A stretch of DNA of 50,947 nt from Comamonadaceae bacterium 2PF (GCA_005502875.1 SCMV01000030.1:1-50947), one strand, 5' to 3'; shown: positions 14,903 to 25,334, numbered from the stretch's first letter. Numbers and translations are program-made. The notes: a model not told the origin generated them from the sequence alone.

Positions 14903-17551
14903 TCAAGCCGCCTTCTTGGCCGCCACCTTCTTCGCGCCGGCCTTCTTGGCCGCCGGGGCCTTGGGCGCACGGGGCTCGAACTCGAAGCCCACCTTGCCCG
15001 CCTTGGCATCCCAGCTCAGGAAGGCCTTGAACTTGCGCCGCGTCTTGTTGGACACGAAGCCATCGAGCAGGTCGGTCTTGCCGGTTTCGAGCAGCTTGCC
15101 GAACTGCTCCGGCGTGATCGGCTGCTGCAGGATGATCTTGCCGCTCTTGAAGTCGCACTTGGCCTTGCCCGCGCCCAGCGTGTGCTCGCACACGTAGTTG
15201 GCGCCGTGCTCGTAGACGCTGCCGCCGCACTTGGGGCAGGCGCCCAGCGTGGTCGCGTTGCTGAAGTCCACCGCCTCACCGGACTCTTCGTCTTTCTTCG
15301 CGTCCTCGCCGAAGTCGAACTCCATCTTCCAGTTGTTGAGCTCGGCGTCCTTGACCATCTTGAGCTCGGCCGTGAAGGGCCAGCCCGCCTTGGAGCGGAA
15401 GCCTTCGAGCGGGCCCAGCTTGTGCGTGCTCAGCAAGGTCTCGACCTCGTCGAGCTCGAAGCTGCGGCCCGCCGGGATCTTGGTCATGCTGAAGCCGCAG
15501 CCTTCGCCGTTGCCATCCGAGCCGGTGCAGGTGTAGCGGCGGTAGTTTTCTTTCACCACGCCACCGCAGTTGGGGCAAGGCGTCTTGAGCGTCGCGTAGT
15601 CACCGGGGATGGTGTCGCGGTCGTACTCCTTGGCCTTTTGCACCACGCGTTGCGTCATCGCGGCGATCTCGGCCATGAAGGCCTCGCGGCTCAGGCGGCC
15701 CTTCTCCATTTCAGAGAGCTGGTGTTCCCAGTTGCCGGTCAGCTCGGGCTTGGTCAGCTCGACCACGCCCAGGCCGCGCAGCAGCGTCATCAACTGGAAG
15801 GCCTTGGCCGTGGGGATCAGCTCGCGGCCCTCGCGCAGCATGTACTTCTCGGTCAGCAGGCCTTCGATGATGGCCGCGCGCGTGGCGGGCGTGCCCAGGC
15901 CCTTTTCCTGCATCGCGGCCTTGAGCTCTTCGTCGTCGATGAGCTTGCCCGCGCCCTCCATGGCGCTCAGCAGCGTGGCTTCGCTGTAGCGTGCGGGCGG
16001 CTTGGTCTTGTGGGCCGACACCGCGATGTCTTCATTGGGCACGGACTCGCCGGGCTCGACGGGCACCAGGTGCGCGTCGTCGCCTTCTTCAGCGGCTTCC
16101 TTGCCGTACACGGCCAGCCAGCCCGGCTTGACCAGCACCTTGCCGTTGGTCTGGAAGTGGTGCGTCTTGCCGGCGGCTGCCACCTTGGTGATGCGCGTGG
16201 TGACCTGGAACTCGGCCGAGGGGTAGAACACCGCGATGAAGCGCTTGACCACCATGTCGTAGAGCTTGGCCTCGGCCTCGGTCAGGCTGCGCGGCGCCTG
16301 CAGCGTCGGGATGATGGCAAAGTGATCCGACACCTTGGTGTTGTCGAACACGCGCTTGGTGGGCTTGACGTAGCCGTCGTTGACCGCCTTGCGTGCGTGT
16401 TGCGACAGCTCGCGCAGCGGCCCGGGCAGGTCGTCGTCGGCGATCATCTCCATCGTCTGCTTGACCACGGGGATGTAGTCCTCGGGCAGCGCGCGCGAGT
16501 CGGTACGGGGGTAGGTCAGGACCTTGTGCTTTTCATACAGGGCCTGGGCCAGACCCAGCGTGGTCTTGGCGCTGAAACCAAAACGCGAGTTGGCCTCGCG
16601 CTGCAGCGTGGTCAGGTCGTACAGCAGCGGGCTGGCCTGCGTGCTGGGCTTGGACTCTTCGGTGACGGTGCCGGTCTGGCCGCGCACCGCATCGGCAATC
16701 GCCTGCGCCTCGGCGGCGGACCAGACGCGGTCGGCCTTGAACTCGGCCTCGGCCGAGCCTTCGGCGGCGTTCTTGTCCTTCTTGAACTCGGGGTCGAACC
16801 ACTTGCCGTCGTAGGAGCCAGCCTGGGCGCCGAAGGTGCCACGCACCTCCCAGTAATCGCGGAAGACGTGCTTGCGGATCTTTTCTTCGCGCTCGACCAC
16901 GATGGACAGCGTCGGGGTCTGCACCCGGCCCACGGTGGTCAGGAAGAACCCGCCATCGCGCGAATTGAAGGCCGTCATGGCACGCGTGCCGTTGATGCCC
17001 ACCAGCCAGTCGGCTTCGGAGCGGCAACGCGCGGCCGAGGCCAGCGGCAGCATCTGCTCGTCGGAGCGCAGCTGCTCGAAGCCATCGCGAATGGCCGCCG
17101 GCGTCATGCTCTGCAGCCACAGACGCTGAACGTCCTTGCCCAGGCCCTTGGCGCGCGTCGTGGCCGTGCTGTCGGCCGCGTATTGCACGATCAGGCGGAA
17201 GATCAGTTCACCCTCGCGCCCCGCGTCACACGCGTTGATCAGGGTCTCAACGTCCTTGCGCTTGATGAGCTTGACCAGGGCGTTGAGCCGGCCCTTGCTT
17301 TTGTCGATCGGGTTGAGGTCGAAGTGCGGCGGGATGACGGGCAGGTTGTTGAAGCTCCACTTGCCGCGCTTGACGTCGAACTCGTCGGGCGCCTTGATCT
17401 CGACCAGGTGGCCGACGGCCGAGCTGACCACGTAGTGCTCGGACTCGAAATACTCGTCGTGCTTCTCGAACTTGCCATCGACGGGCGTCAGGGCGCGGAC
17501 GATGTCTTGGGCCACGGAGGGCTTCTCTGCGATGACCAGGGCTTTGCTCAT
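14903..17551 (-). CDS. topB: DNA topoisomerase III
   Basis: This is an 882-residue type IA topoisomerase. The Toprim domain starts MSKALVIAEKPSVAQDI and includes NACDAGREGELIF (Mg-binding acidic residues). The gate domains follow, with the catalytic Tyr near residue 347 in VLTYPRTDSRALPEDY, and the motif GLGTPATRAAIIEGL. The C-terminus carries two zinc-finger-like parts (CPNCGGVVKENYRRYTC near 657 and CPKCGGSVYEHG near 770) and a Lys/Ala-rich basic tail from about 860 (two AKKAGAKK-like units). It decatenates DNA and resolves recombination intermediates. The length exceeds E. coli TopB (653) because of the C-terminal zinc and tail regions. It is divergent from the SET gene. Confidence 0.95.
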   Translation of the reverse strand: MSKALVIAEKPSVAQDIVRALTPVDGKFEKHDEYFESEHYVVSSAVGHLVEIKAPDEFDVKRGKWSFNNLPVIPPHFDLNPIDKSKGRLNALVKLIKRKDVETLINACDAGREGELIFRLIVQYAADSTATTRAKGLGKDVQRLWLQSMTPAAIRDGFEQLRSDEQMLPLASAARCRSEADWLVGINGTRAMTAFNSRDGGFFLTTVGRVQTPTLSIVVEREEKIRKHVFRDYWEVRGTFGAQAGSYDGKWFDPEFKKDKNAAEGSAEAEFKADRVWSAAEAQAIADAVRGQTGTVTEESKPSTQASPLLYDLTTLQREANSRFGFSAKTTLGLAQALYEKHKVLTYPRTDSRALPEDYIPVVKQTMEMIADDDLPGPLRELSQHARKAVNDGYVKPTKRVFDNTKVSDHFAIIPTLQAPRSLTEAEAKLYDMVVKRFIAVFYPSAEFQVTTRITKVAAAGKTHHFQTNGKVLVKPGWLAVYGKEAAEEGDDAHLVPVEPGESVPNEDIAVSAHKTKPPARYSEATLLSAMEGAGKLIDDEELKAAMQEKGLGTPATRAAIIEGLLTEKYMLREGRELIPTAKAFQLMTLLRGLGVVELTKPELTGNWEHQLSEMEKGRLSREAFMAEIAAMTQRVVQKAKEYDRDTIPGDYATLKTPCPNCGGVVKENYRRYTCTGSDGNGEGCGFSMTKIPAGRSFELDEVETLLSTHKLGPLEGFRSKAGWPFTAELKMVKDAELNNWKMEFDFGEDAKKDEESGEAVDFSNATTLGACPKCGGSVYEHGANYVCEHTLGAGKAKCDFKSGKIILQQPITPEQFGKLLETGKTDLLDGFVSNKTRRKFKAFLSWDAKAGKVGFEFEPRAPKAPAAKKAGAKKVAAKKAA

Positions 17552-17611
17552 GAGCGATGTTTGATGTCTTGTCGAAAAGGTTGGCCGGGTTCGTCACTAC
17601 AATCGGCCTCT

Positions 17612-17660
17612 CGCGCGCACACATGCGTGCACACGGGTGCGCACACGCACACACGCGCGC
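17612..17660. repeat. Alternating purine-pyrimidine (CA/CG) tract, Z-DNA prone
   Basis: From 17612 to 17660 the sequence alternates pyrimidine and purine almost perfectly, as CG and CA/TG dinucleotides, with one break at the GGG near 17634-17636. It lies in the 138-bp gap between the divergent topB and SET genes. Confidence 0.75.
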
Positions 17661-17689
17661 CCACCAATTCAATGTACCCAAACTGGCCG

Positions 17690-18298
17690 ATGACGCAAGC
17701 CGCCAAGAAAACCCGGACTTCCGCCCCAGCTTCACCGAAGTCGGCCCCGGTCCCCGCATCGTCGCACGGCCCGGCCGTGCGCACCGCCCGTCCCCACGCC
17801 GAAGCGCCCAGCAGCGGCCGGCGCACCCAGGTGCGCGAATCGGGCGTGCACGGCAAGGGCGTCTACGCCATCCGCCCGCTGCGCGCCGGCGACAAGGTGC
17901 TGGAGTACAAGGGCGAGATCATCACCTGGAAGGAAGCGCTGCGCCGTCACCCGCACGACCCCAGCCAGCCCAACCACACCTTCTACTTTCACCTCGACGA
18001 CGGCCACGTCATCGACGGCAAGCACCAGGGCAACTCGGCCAAGTGGATCAACCACAGCTGCGAGCCCAACCTCGAGGCCGAGCAGGAGGGCGACCGCGTC
18101 TTCCTGCTGGCACTGCGTGACATCGAGCCCGAAGAAGAGCTCTTCTTCGACTACGGCCTGGTGATCGACGAGCGCATGACCGCCAAGCTCAAGAAGGAAT
18201 ACGCCTGCTGGTGCGGCACCGCGAGCTGCCGAGGCACCATGCTGGCGCCCAAGGAAAAGAGCAAAGGCAGCAAGGGCGGCAAGGGCAAAGGCCGCTGA
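17690..18298 (+). CDS. SET-domain protein-lysine methyltransferase
   Basis: This is a 202-residue small SET protein. A basic, Pro/Ala-rich N-terminus (1-45) leads into the SET core: RESGVHGKGVYAIRPLRAG (SAM-binding GxG), VLEYKGEIITWKEA, the signature NHSCEPNLEAEQEGDR and ELFFDYGL with the catalytic Tyr. A post-SET Cys cluster follows (CWCGTASCRGTM), then a Lys/Gly-rich tail (KGSKGGKGKGR). The family transfers methyl groups from SAM to protein lysines. Bacterial members are known, but their substrates are mostly unsettled. An in-frame ATG at 17672 is an alternative start. It is divergent from topB, whose Lys-rich tail is a conceivable target. birA follows 51 bp downstream, so birA and the SPOR gene may share its transcript. 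Confidence 0.9.
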   Translation: MTQAAKKTRTSAPASPKSAPVPASSHGPAVRTARPHAEAPSSGRRTQVRESGVHGKGVYAIRPLRAGDKVLEYKGEIITWKEALRRHPHDPSQPNHTFYFHLDDGHVIDGKHQGNSAKWINHSCEPNLEAEQEGDRVFLLALRDIEPEEELFFDYGLVIDERMTAKLKKEYACWCGTASCRGTMLAPKEKSKGSKGGKGKGR

Positions 18299-18349
18299 AG
18301 CCTGATCTGCCGCCCCGCCCCAAGTCCACCGCCGCTGAACAGGCCCCGG

Positions 18350-19276
18350 ATGCATCCGCCCCCGATCGATCTGGTCCTGGCCGACCTGAACGCCGCTGCC
18401 GAGCGCATCTGGGAGGCCTGCTCACCCCGCTGGCCTGACTTGAGCCTGGACGTGCTGCCCGAGGTCGGCTCGACCAACACCGAACTGATGGAACGCGGTC
18501 GCCGCGGCGAGACCTGGCCGACCGCGCTGGTCGCCGCCAGCCAGACCGCCGGCCGGGGCCGCCGAGGCCGCAGCTGGGCCGCCCAACCTGGCGACACGCT
18601 CACCTGCTCACTGGGCCTGCCCTTGCGACTCGGCAGGGTGCCAGGCGGTGGCAGCGCCTTGTCGCTGGCCGTGGGCCTGAGCCTGGCGCAGTCGCTCGAC
18701 CGGGCACTGCAGGCCCGTCAAGCCAGTGGTCAGGGGCCCGCCCTGCCCCCCATCGGCCTGAAATGGCCCAATGACCTGTGGCTGGGGACACGCAAGCTCG
18801 GTGGCATCCTCATCGAAGCCACCCCCGCACCGGGCCTGCCTGGCGGCAGAGACGGCAAAGACGACACCGATGGCAGCCGCTGGGTCGTCATCGGGGTGGG
18901 GATCAACGTGCGTCCAGGCCAGGCGCCCGCCGGCTCGGCGTGGTTGTCCCGTGGCGCCGACGACCCACTCGGCGTTGGCGAAGTCTGGTCATGGATCTTG
19001 CCCGGCCTGCTTGACACCGTGCAGCGCTTTGAAACCACGGGCTTTGCCCCTTTTCTGGCGGCCTGGTCCGACCGCGACGTGCTCAAAGGCCAGGAGGTGT
19101 CGCTGTGGACCCGTCCCGGCCACCTGCCCGACACCCAGACGCCCCCCGATGCCAGCGGCACGGCCCAAGGCGTGGACGAGTCGGGCGCGCTGCTCGTGCA
19201 TACTGCTGGCGGCCTGCAACGCTGGAGCAGTGGTGAAGTCAGCGTGCGCCCTGCCCTCGCAGCCCCCCTCACCTGA
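18350..19276 (+). CDS. birA: Biotin--[acetyl-CoA-carboxylase] ligase
   Basis: This is a 308-residue biotin protein ligase. It makes biotinyl-AMP and attaches biotin to the carboxyl-carrier protein. Landmarks: EVGSTNTELMERG, the adenylate-binding loop ASQTAGRGRRGRSW, TCSLGLPL, KWPNDLWLGTRKLGGILIE and VVIGVGINVRP. The N-terminal repressor helix-turn-helix of E. coli BirA is missing, so it is a class I, non-regulatory ligase. An insertion around 155-170 (PGLPGGRDGKDDTDGS) is low-complexity. The SPOR gene starts 14 bp after its stop. In many Burkholderiales a pantothenate kinase gene (coaX) sits between them; here it does not. Confidence 0.94.
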   Translation: MHPPPIDLVLADLNAAAERIWEACSPRWPDLSLDVLPEVGSTNTELMERGRRGETWPTALVAASQTAGRGRRGRSWAAQPGDTLTCSLGLPLRLGRVPGGGSALSLAVGLSLAQSLDRALQARQASGQGPALPPIGLKWPNDLWLGTRKLGGILIEATPAPGLPGGRDGKDDTDGSRWVVIGVGINVRPGQAPAGSAWLSRGADDPLGVGEVWSWILPGLLDTVQRFETTGFAPFLAAWSDRDVLKGQEVSLWTRPGHLPDTQTPPDASGTAQGVDESGALLVHTAGGLQRWSSGEVSVRPALAAPLT

Positions 19277-19290
19277 CCCTTGCACGCCCC

Positions 19291-20055
19291 ATGCTCCGCT
19301 CCCTGGTGCTCGCCCTGTTGATCGTCAACCTTGGCTTTTTTGCCTGGACCCACGGCTGGCTGAAGGCCTGGGCGGGCCTGCCATCCGGGAGCCAACGCGA
19401 GCCTCAGCGCCTGAGCGCACAACTGCACGCCGAGCGGATCGAAGTGCTGCAGCCGGGTGACACAGCGCAAAACCACGCACTGCGCCGCCGCACGCCAACA
19501 GCCGAAGCCGTCTCGGCCCCTGACAGCGCAGCGAGCCCTGCCGAAGCCACGTCCAACGCGGCCAGCGCCAGCGCGCAACAAACCACTGCCGCAGCCACCC
19601 CGGCACTGTGTGTCGAAGCCGGCCCATTCAACTCGGAAGACGCCACCGCCGTCGACAAGACCCTGCGACCCCTGCTGCAAGCAGGCAGCTGGACACGCCA
19701 GAGCATCGCCATCGGCGGGCAGTGGATGGTCTACATGGGCCCGTACAACGACCAAGACCTCTACGACCGCAAGGTCACGGAACTCAAGCGCATCAAGGGG
19801 CTGAACTTTGACGAAGTGCGCAGCGGCACGTACGCGCGAGGCATGTCACTGGGCCGCTTCGCGAGCGAAGCCGATGCCGAAACCCGCCTGGGCAGCCTCA
19901 AGCAGCGAGGCATCCGCACCGCCCGCGTGGTGACGATCCGGTCGGCCGGTCAGGTGCACTACCTGCGCGTGGCACAAGCCAACGAGTCGATGCAGGTGAC
20001 GCTCTCAGGGCTCAAGTTGCCCCAAGGCAAGTCATTCACCGCTTGCCGGTCTTGA
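19291..20055 (+). CDS. SPOR-domain membrane protein
   Basis: This is a 254-residue protein with an N-terminal membrane anchor (about 2-22, LRSLVLALLIVNLGFFAW), a Thr/Ala/Ser-rich linker (about 55-105), then CVEAGPFNSEDATAVDKTL and WMVYMGPYNDQ. The C-terminal part (about 160-245) resembles a SPOR peptidoglycan-binding fold (GMSLGRFASEADAETRLGSL then LKQRGIRTARVV). SPOR domains bind denuded septal glycan, so a cell-division or envelope role is likely but not shown. It follows birA closely. Its last 20 bp overlap the 3' end of the convergent protease gene. Confidence 0.82.
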   Translation: MLRSLVLALLIVNLGFFAWTHGWLKAWAGLPSGSQREPQRLSAQLHAERIEVLQPGDTAQNHALRRRTPTAEAVSAPDSAASPAEATSNAASASAQQTTAAATPALCVEAGPFNSEDATAVDKTLRPLLQAGSWTRQSIAIGGQWMVYMGPYNDQDLYDRKVTELKRIKGLNFDEVRSGTYARGMSLGRFASEADAETRLGSLKQRGIRTARVVTIRSAGQVHYLRVAQANESMQVTLSGLKLPQGKSFTACRS

Positions 20056-21910
20056 TGACCTGAGCGGTCGCCCTGCTGGTCTGATGGCCCCTCAGGCGGG
20101 CCCACAACGCCGCACCCAGCATCCAGGCTGCGAGGGTTGCCAGCAGGGTCAACAAGCCCGCGTCGCTGGCACCGCCGCCACCGCCACCGCTGCTGCCGCC
20201 CGAAGAAGACGTGGTCACGTCAGGTGCAGGGCACACGCCTTCGGAGAACAATGGGGAGCTCAGCGCGGCGTTGAGCGCGGCGGCGGCGTCCAGGACACCC
20301 GCGCCGCAAGTGCCGCTGGTGCATCGGCAGTTGCCCAAGCTGCTGGCACTGCACAAATTGGTTGGCGAGCCCGAGGTGGGGAAAGCCGATGCCGACTGCA
20401 TGATCCGATACGCCACGTCGACCGAGCTGAGCGCGGGGTTCACGGCCAGCATCAAGGCCGCCACGCCGGCCACCTGCGGGGCCGCGAAACTGGTGCCTTC
20501 GATGCCCCCCTGCAGGTTCGTCGTGCCAGGTGAGGTGGTGCCGTCGTTGCCCAGCATGGACATGCTCTGACCCGTGTCACCACTGGCCACGGCCACGCCG
20601 AAGTAACACTGGCTGGCCCGGCTGCCATTGACCAGGTTGGCGTAAGCCGCCTTCGAGGCATTGGCGCGCAGCCCGGTGGATGCGATCACGCCCTGACAGC
20701 TCGCAGGCTTGGACGGGGACGCATACCCCGACGTGCCCGAGCCGTCACCATTGCCTGCCGACGCCACGATCACCACCCCCAGAGAGCGCAGGGTGGCGAT
20801 GGCGTTGCGATAAAGCGCGTCAACGGTGTTCGAGCCGCCCTGGCAATTGCCCAGCGAGCCATAGCTCAAGCTGATGACCCGGGCACCAGGGTTGGGAGGG
20901 GTCGGAGCCCCGGTCACCGACAGCCCTGCCGCCCAGTACATGGCGTCGATGATGTCGCTGGAGCTCGCGCCGCCTGTGCCGCCCACCCGAATGGGCAGCA
21001 CCACAGGCTGGCCATCGATGGACGCGAAGATGCCAGGCCCCATTCGCTGGGAGCTGTTGAGCGTGCCGGTGGTCGTGCTGCTGCCGGGCGCCGCCAGCAT
21101 GCTGGTGATCGAGGTGCCATGCCAGGAGCTGCATTTGGTCAGGTCACCGGGGCAGCCCGTTTCCCAATCACCAGGGTCGCTGACGTCGGTGTCGCGGCCG
21201 TTGCCGTCGTTGCCCACGGCGGGGTCGGTGACGAAATCATGGCCGGTGAAAAGGCGTCCGACGAAGTCAGGGTGGGTGGTCGCTTCGGTGACACCAGAAT
21301 CCAGGACCGCAGTGACGACCGGGTTCAAGGTGCGTCCCGCCAGGAACGTCCAGGCAGCAGGAAAATCCGCCACGCCCGGACCGGCACCGACAGCAACGCG
21401 GGAGCGCATCCAGAAACGCCCGGTGTAGGTGTAGTCCACAGACGGCGCAGTCTGGCCGGTCGTGACGGCGGCCGGCCTCATGATTTCGTTGGGCACGGCC
21501 CATTCGACGTCCGGGTCCTGGCGCAGGCGCGCGGCCTCGGCCTCGGCGTCGGTCAAAGCCACGGGCTCGCCACGGTGCAGCACCTGGGCGCCAAACGCCG
21601 TGTCTTTCTGGACCAGGTAGCCCACGCGCTGGCGCTGCGCCACCTGAGCCATGTGCAGGCGTCGGCGCTGAGCACCCTCGGGGTTGAGAGACGATGGCCT
21701 GGCCATGCCTCGGCCGTCTGCCGTGGTCACCCGCCCGTCCTTGAGCTTGACGATGACGCCCATGGCCTGCGGTGCGGTCCCCTCGGGCGAGGTCGGCAAC
21801 GCGCTGGCATGGTTGGTGGCCATCAAAGCCGCCACACACCCCCACCACACGGCTTTGCGCCACGAACGAAGGGGATGCTTGCTGCCAAGGCTGTCAACAG
21901 AGGTACTCAC
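20036..21910 (-). CDS. Secreted S8 (subtilisin-like) serine protease with GlyGly-CTERM-like tail
   Basis: This is a 624-residue protease with an N-terminal signal (about 15-36). The pro-region-like part (about 45-160) contains MGVIVKLKDGRV. The catalytic domain has D204 (TAVLDSGV), H264 (SWHGTSITSM) and S474 (GTSFAAPQVAGVAALML), with the Asn-containing oxyanion region SAGNGDGSG. A Cys-rich region (LCSASSLGNCRCTSGTC) precedes the C-terminus, which has a Ser/Gly run, a hydrophobic helix (LLTLLATLAAWMLGAALW) and basic residues: the tripartite GlyGly-CTERM layout of rhombosortase substrates. The GTG at 21910 is chosen because AGGAG lies six bases upstream; a GTG at 21967 would add 19 residues. 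It is probably exported and surface-processed. It is convergent with the SPOR gene. Confidence 0.9.
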   Translation of the reverse strand: MSTSVDSLGSKHPLRSWRKAVWWGCVAALMATNHASALPTSPEGTAPQAMGVIVKLKDGRVTTADGRGMARPSSLNPEGAQRRRLHMAQVAQRQRVGYLVQKDTAFGAQVLHRGEPVALTDAEAEAARLRQDPDVEWAVPNEIMRPAAVTTGQTAPSVDYTYTGRFWMRSRVAVGAGPGVADFPAAWTFLAGRTLNPVVTAVLDSGVTEATTHPDFVGRLFTGHDFVTDPAVGNDGNGRDTDVSDPGDWETGCPGDLTKCSSWHGTSITSMLAAPGSSTTTGTLNSSQRMGPGIFASIDGQPVVLPIRVGGTGGASSSDIIDAMYWAAGLSVTGAPTPPNPGARVISLSYGSLGNCQGGSNTVDALYRNAIATLRSLGVVIVASAGNGDGSGTSGYASPSKPASCQGVIASTGLRANASKAAYANLVNGSRASQCYFGVAVASGDTGQSMSMLGNDGTTSPGTTNLQGGIEGTSFAAPQVAGVAALMLAVNPALSSVDVAYRIMQSASAFPTSGSPTNLCSASSLGNCRCTSGTCGAGVLDAAAALNAALSSPLFSEGVCPAPDVTTSSSGGSSGGGGGGASDAGLLTLLATLAAWMLGAALWARLRGHQTSRATAQVIKTGKR

Positions 21911-22025
21911 GCCGTGCTCCTGCACCAGATCCGGAAAAGTGATTATGGTTCGACGCCACCCCAGCACCGCAGCGACAAGACGAACTCAGCAACCTGTTGT
22001 CGGCACTGTTGCACATCGGATCAAA

Positions 22026-22051
22026 TGAAAAAGGCCCCATGAAGGGGCCTT
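22026..22051 (-). terminator. Intrinsic terminator after gapA
   Basis: On the minus strand, AAGGCCCC and GGGGCCTT form an 8-bp stem with a 5-nt loop, followed by TTTTT. It lies about 95 bp after the gapA stop. A separate CGTGAC-AAAG-GTCACG dyad is at 22107-22122. Confidence 0.85.
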
Positions 22052-22143
22052 GAGCGGCACAAGTCGACGGATCCAGGGGCCAAAATCCCTGCACCCGCCG
22101 AACTGACGTGACAAAGGTCACGCGTCGATGGCGACGGCAGCGA

Positions 22144-23169
<1,026 letters not shown>

Positions 23170-23288
23170 TTAAGAGGTTTGGAAAGGCAGGAAACGAAGT
23201 CTGCTCAGCGGGTGTGGCCGGGCAGGCCTGGCCTGTGCAGCGCCCGGGCGGTGACCCAGGCGCTGCAGAGAACCCACGATTTTAGGCT

Positions 23289-25334
23289 TCAGGCGCGGTT
23301 CTTGAGCACCTTCAGCACGGTGGCCACCACGTTCTCGGGGGTGAAGCCGAAGTGCTTGAACAGCACGCCAGCCGGGGCCGACTCGCCGTAGGTGTCGATG
23401 CCAACCACGGCGTCCACGCCGTACTTCCACCAGAAATCGGTGACGCCGGCTTCCACCGCCACGCGGGGCAGGTTGGCGGGCAGCACGGACTTCTTGTAGG
23501 CCACGTCCTGGCGGTCGAACACGGTGGTCGAGGGCATGGAGACCACGCGCACGGGCACGCCCATCTCGGCGAGCTTTTGCTGGGCGTGCAGGGCCAGTTG
23601 CACCTCGGAGCCGGTGGCCACGATCACGGCCACGGCCTTTTTCTTCAGGCCCACTTCCGACGGCTCGGCCAGCACGTAAGCACCCTGGGTGATCACGTCG
23701 GCGTCGGACTTGGGCGCGTAAGGCAGGTTCTGGCGCGACAGCAGCAGGGCCGAGGGGCGGTTCTTGTTGGCCAGGGCCATGGACCAGGCCACGGCCGTTT
23801 CGGTCGTGTCGGCCGGGCGCCAGACGTCCAGGCCGGGGATCAGGCGCAGGCTGGCGGCGTGCTCGACGGACTGGTGGGTCGGGCCGTCTTCGCCCAGGCC
23901 GATGGAGTCGTGCGTGAACACGTGGATCACGCGCTGCTTCATCAGCGCGGCCATGCGGATGGCGTTGCGGCTGTAGTCGGAGAAGGTCAGGAAGGTGCCG
24001 GCGTAGGGGATGTAGCCACCGTGCAGGGTCACGCCGTTCATGATGGCTGCCATGCCGAACTCGCGCACGCCGTAGTTGATGTGGCGGCCGGGCTTGCCTT
24101 CGGTGGTGACGACCTTGCCGTCTTCGCCCACGCGGAAGGCGGGCGTGCTCTTGGTGTTGGTCAGGTTCGAGCCGGTCAGGTCGGCCGAGCCGCCCAGCAT
24201 TTCAGGCAGGGCCGCGGTGAAGAACTCCAGGGCGATCTGGCTGGCCTTGCGGCTGGCCACGGTCTCGGCCTTGTCGTGGGCGGCTGCCACGGCTTCGACG
24301 GCGATCTCGGCGAAGTTGGCGGGCAGCTCGCCCTTCATGCGGCGCACGAACTCGGCGGCCTCAGCAGGGAACAGGGCCTTGTAGGCCTCGAAGCGCTGGT
24401 TCCAGTCGTTCACCAGCAGCTCGCCGTCTGCCTGGGCGTTCCAGTCGGCGTAGACCTCTTCGGGGATCACGAAAGCGTCGTGCGACCAGCCGATGGCTTC
24501 GCGCGTGAGCTTGATCTCATCGCCACCCAGCGGCTCGCCGTGGGCCTTGGCGGTGTTGGCGCGGTTGGGCGAGCCCTTGCCGATGGCGGTCTTGCAAACG
24601 ATGAGGGTGGGCTTGTCAGAAGACAGCTTGGCCTTGGACAGTGCGCCGTCGATGGCGTCCACGTCGTGGCCATCGACCGGGCCGATGACGTTCCAGCCGC
24701 AGGCCTCGAAACGCTGGGGCGTGTTGTCGATGAACCAGGGTGCGACCTGGCCGTCGATGGAGATGCCGTTGTCGTCGTACAGAGCGATCAACTTGTTGAG
24801 CTTCCAGGCGCCAGCCAAGGCCACGGCCTCGTGGCTGATGCCTTCCATCAGGCAGCCATCGCCCAGGAAGGCGTAGGTGTGGTGGTTGACGATGTCGTGG
24901 CCGGGGCGGTTGAACTCGGTGGCCAGCAGCTTTTCAGCCAGCGCCATGCCCACGGCGTTGGTGATGCCCTGCCCCAGCGGGCCGGTGGTGGTTTCGACGC
25001 CAGGGGTGATGCCGACCTCGGGGTGGCCCGGGGTCTTGCTGTGCATCTGGCGGAAGGCCTTGAGGTCGTCGATCGACAGCTCGTAGCCCGACAGGTGCAG
25101 CAGGGCGTAGATCAGCATCGAGGCGTGGCCGTTGGACAGCACGAAGCGGTCGCGGTCGAACCAGTTGGGCTGCGCCGGGTGGTGGCGCAGGTGACGGCTC
25201 CACAGGGCCACGGCCATGTCCGCCATGCCCATCGGTGCACCAGGGTGACCGGAATTGGCTTGCTGGACGGCGTCCATGGCCAGCGCACGGATGGCGTTGG
25301 CCATGGCGGTGATGTTTTTGGTCTGGGTCGACAT
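23289..25334 (-). CDS. tkt: Transketolase
   Basis: This is a 681-residue thiamine-diphosphate enzyme of the pentose-phosphate pathway. The N-terminal TPP-binding domain has [29 protein letters not shown] and the metal motif [13 protein letters not shown] with the later NNG-equivalent [10 protein letters not shown]. The middle domain has [10 protein letters not shown] and [20 protein letters not shown]. The C-terminal domain begins near [11 protein letters not shown] and contains [12 protein letters not shown]. It transfers two-carbon units between sugar phosphates. gapA follows on the same strand. No clear Shine-Dalgarno is visible before the ATG. Confidence 0.96.
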   Translation of the reverse strand: MSTQTKNITAMANAIRALAMDAVQQANSGHPGAPMGMADMAVALWSRHLRHHPAQPNWFDRDRFVLSNGHASMLIYALLHLSGYELSIDDLKAFRQMHSKTPGHPEVGITPGVETTTGPLGQGITNAVGMALAEKLLATEFNRPGHDIVNHHTYAFLGDGCLMEGISHEAVALAGAWKLNKLIALYDDNGISIDGQVAPWFIDNTPQRFEACGWNVIGPVDGHDVDAIDGALSKAKLSSDKPTLIVCKTAIGKGSPNRANTAKAHGEPLGGDEIKLTREAIGWSHDAFVIPEEVYADWNAQADGELLVNDWNQRFEAYKALFPAEAAEFVRRMKGELPANFAEIAVEAVAAAHDKAETVASRKASQIALEFFTAALPEMLGGSADLTGSNLTNTKSTPAFRVGEDGKVVTTEGKPGRHINYGVREFGMAAIMNGVTLHGGYIPYAGTFLTFSDYSRNAIRMAALMKQRVIHVFTHDSIGLGEDGPTHQSVEHAASLRLIPGLDVWRPADTTETAVAWSMALANKNRPSALLLSRQNLPYAPKSDADVITQGAYVLAEPSEVGLKKKAVAVIVATGSEVQLALHAQQKLAEMGVPVRVVSMPSTTVFDRQDVAYKKSVLPANLPRVAVEAGVTDFWWKYGVDAVVGIDTYGESAPAGVLFKHFGFTPENVVATVLKVLKNRA

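Noticed and set aside
15182-17600. Very long open frame on the plus strand opposite topB
   Set aside because: It is a GC-rich shadow of topB with Gly/Val/Leu/Arg-biased composition. Only its last part (17690-18298), which is the SET gene, has recognisable motifs.
17612-17660. CA/CG tract considered as the N-terminal coding part of the SET protein
   Set aside because: It would encode a His/Thr/Arg repeat with no family counterpart; starts at 17672 or 17690 lie after it.
22107-22122. CGTGAC-AAAG-GTCACG as an Fnr/Crp site for gapA
   Set aside because: It lies after the gapA stop and before the terminator, so it more likely forms part of the 3' structure.
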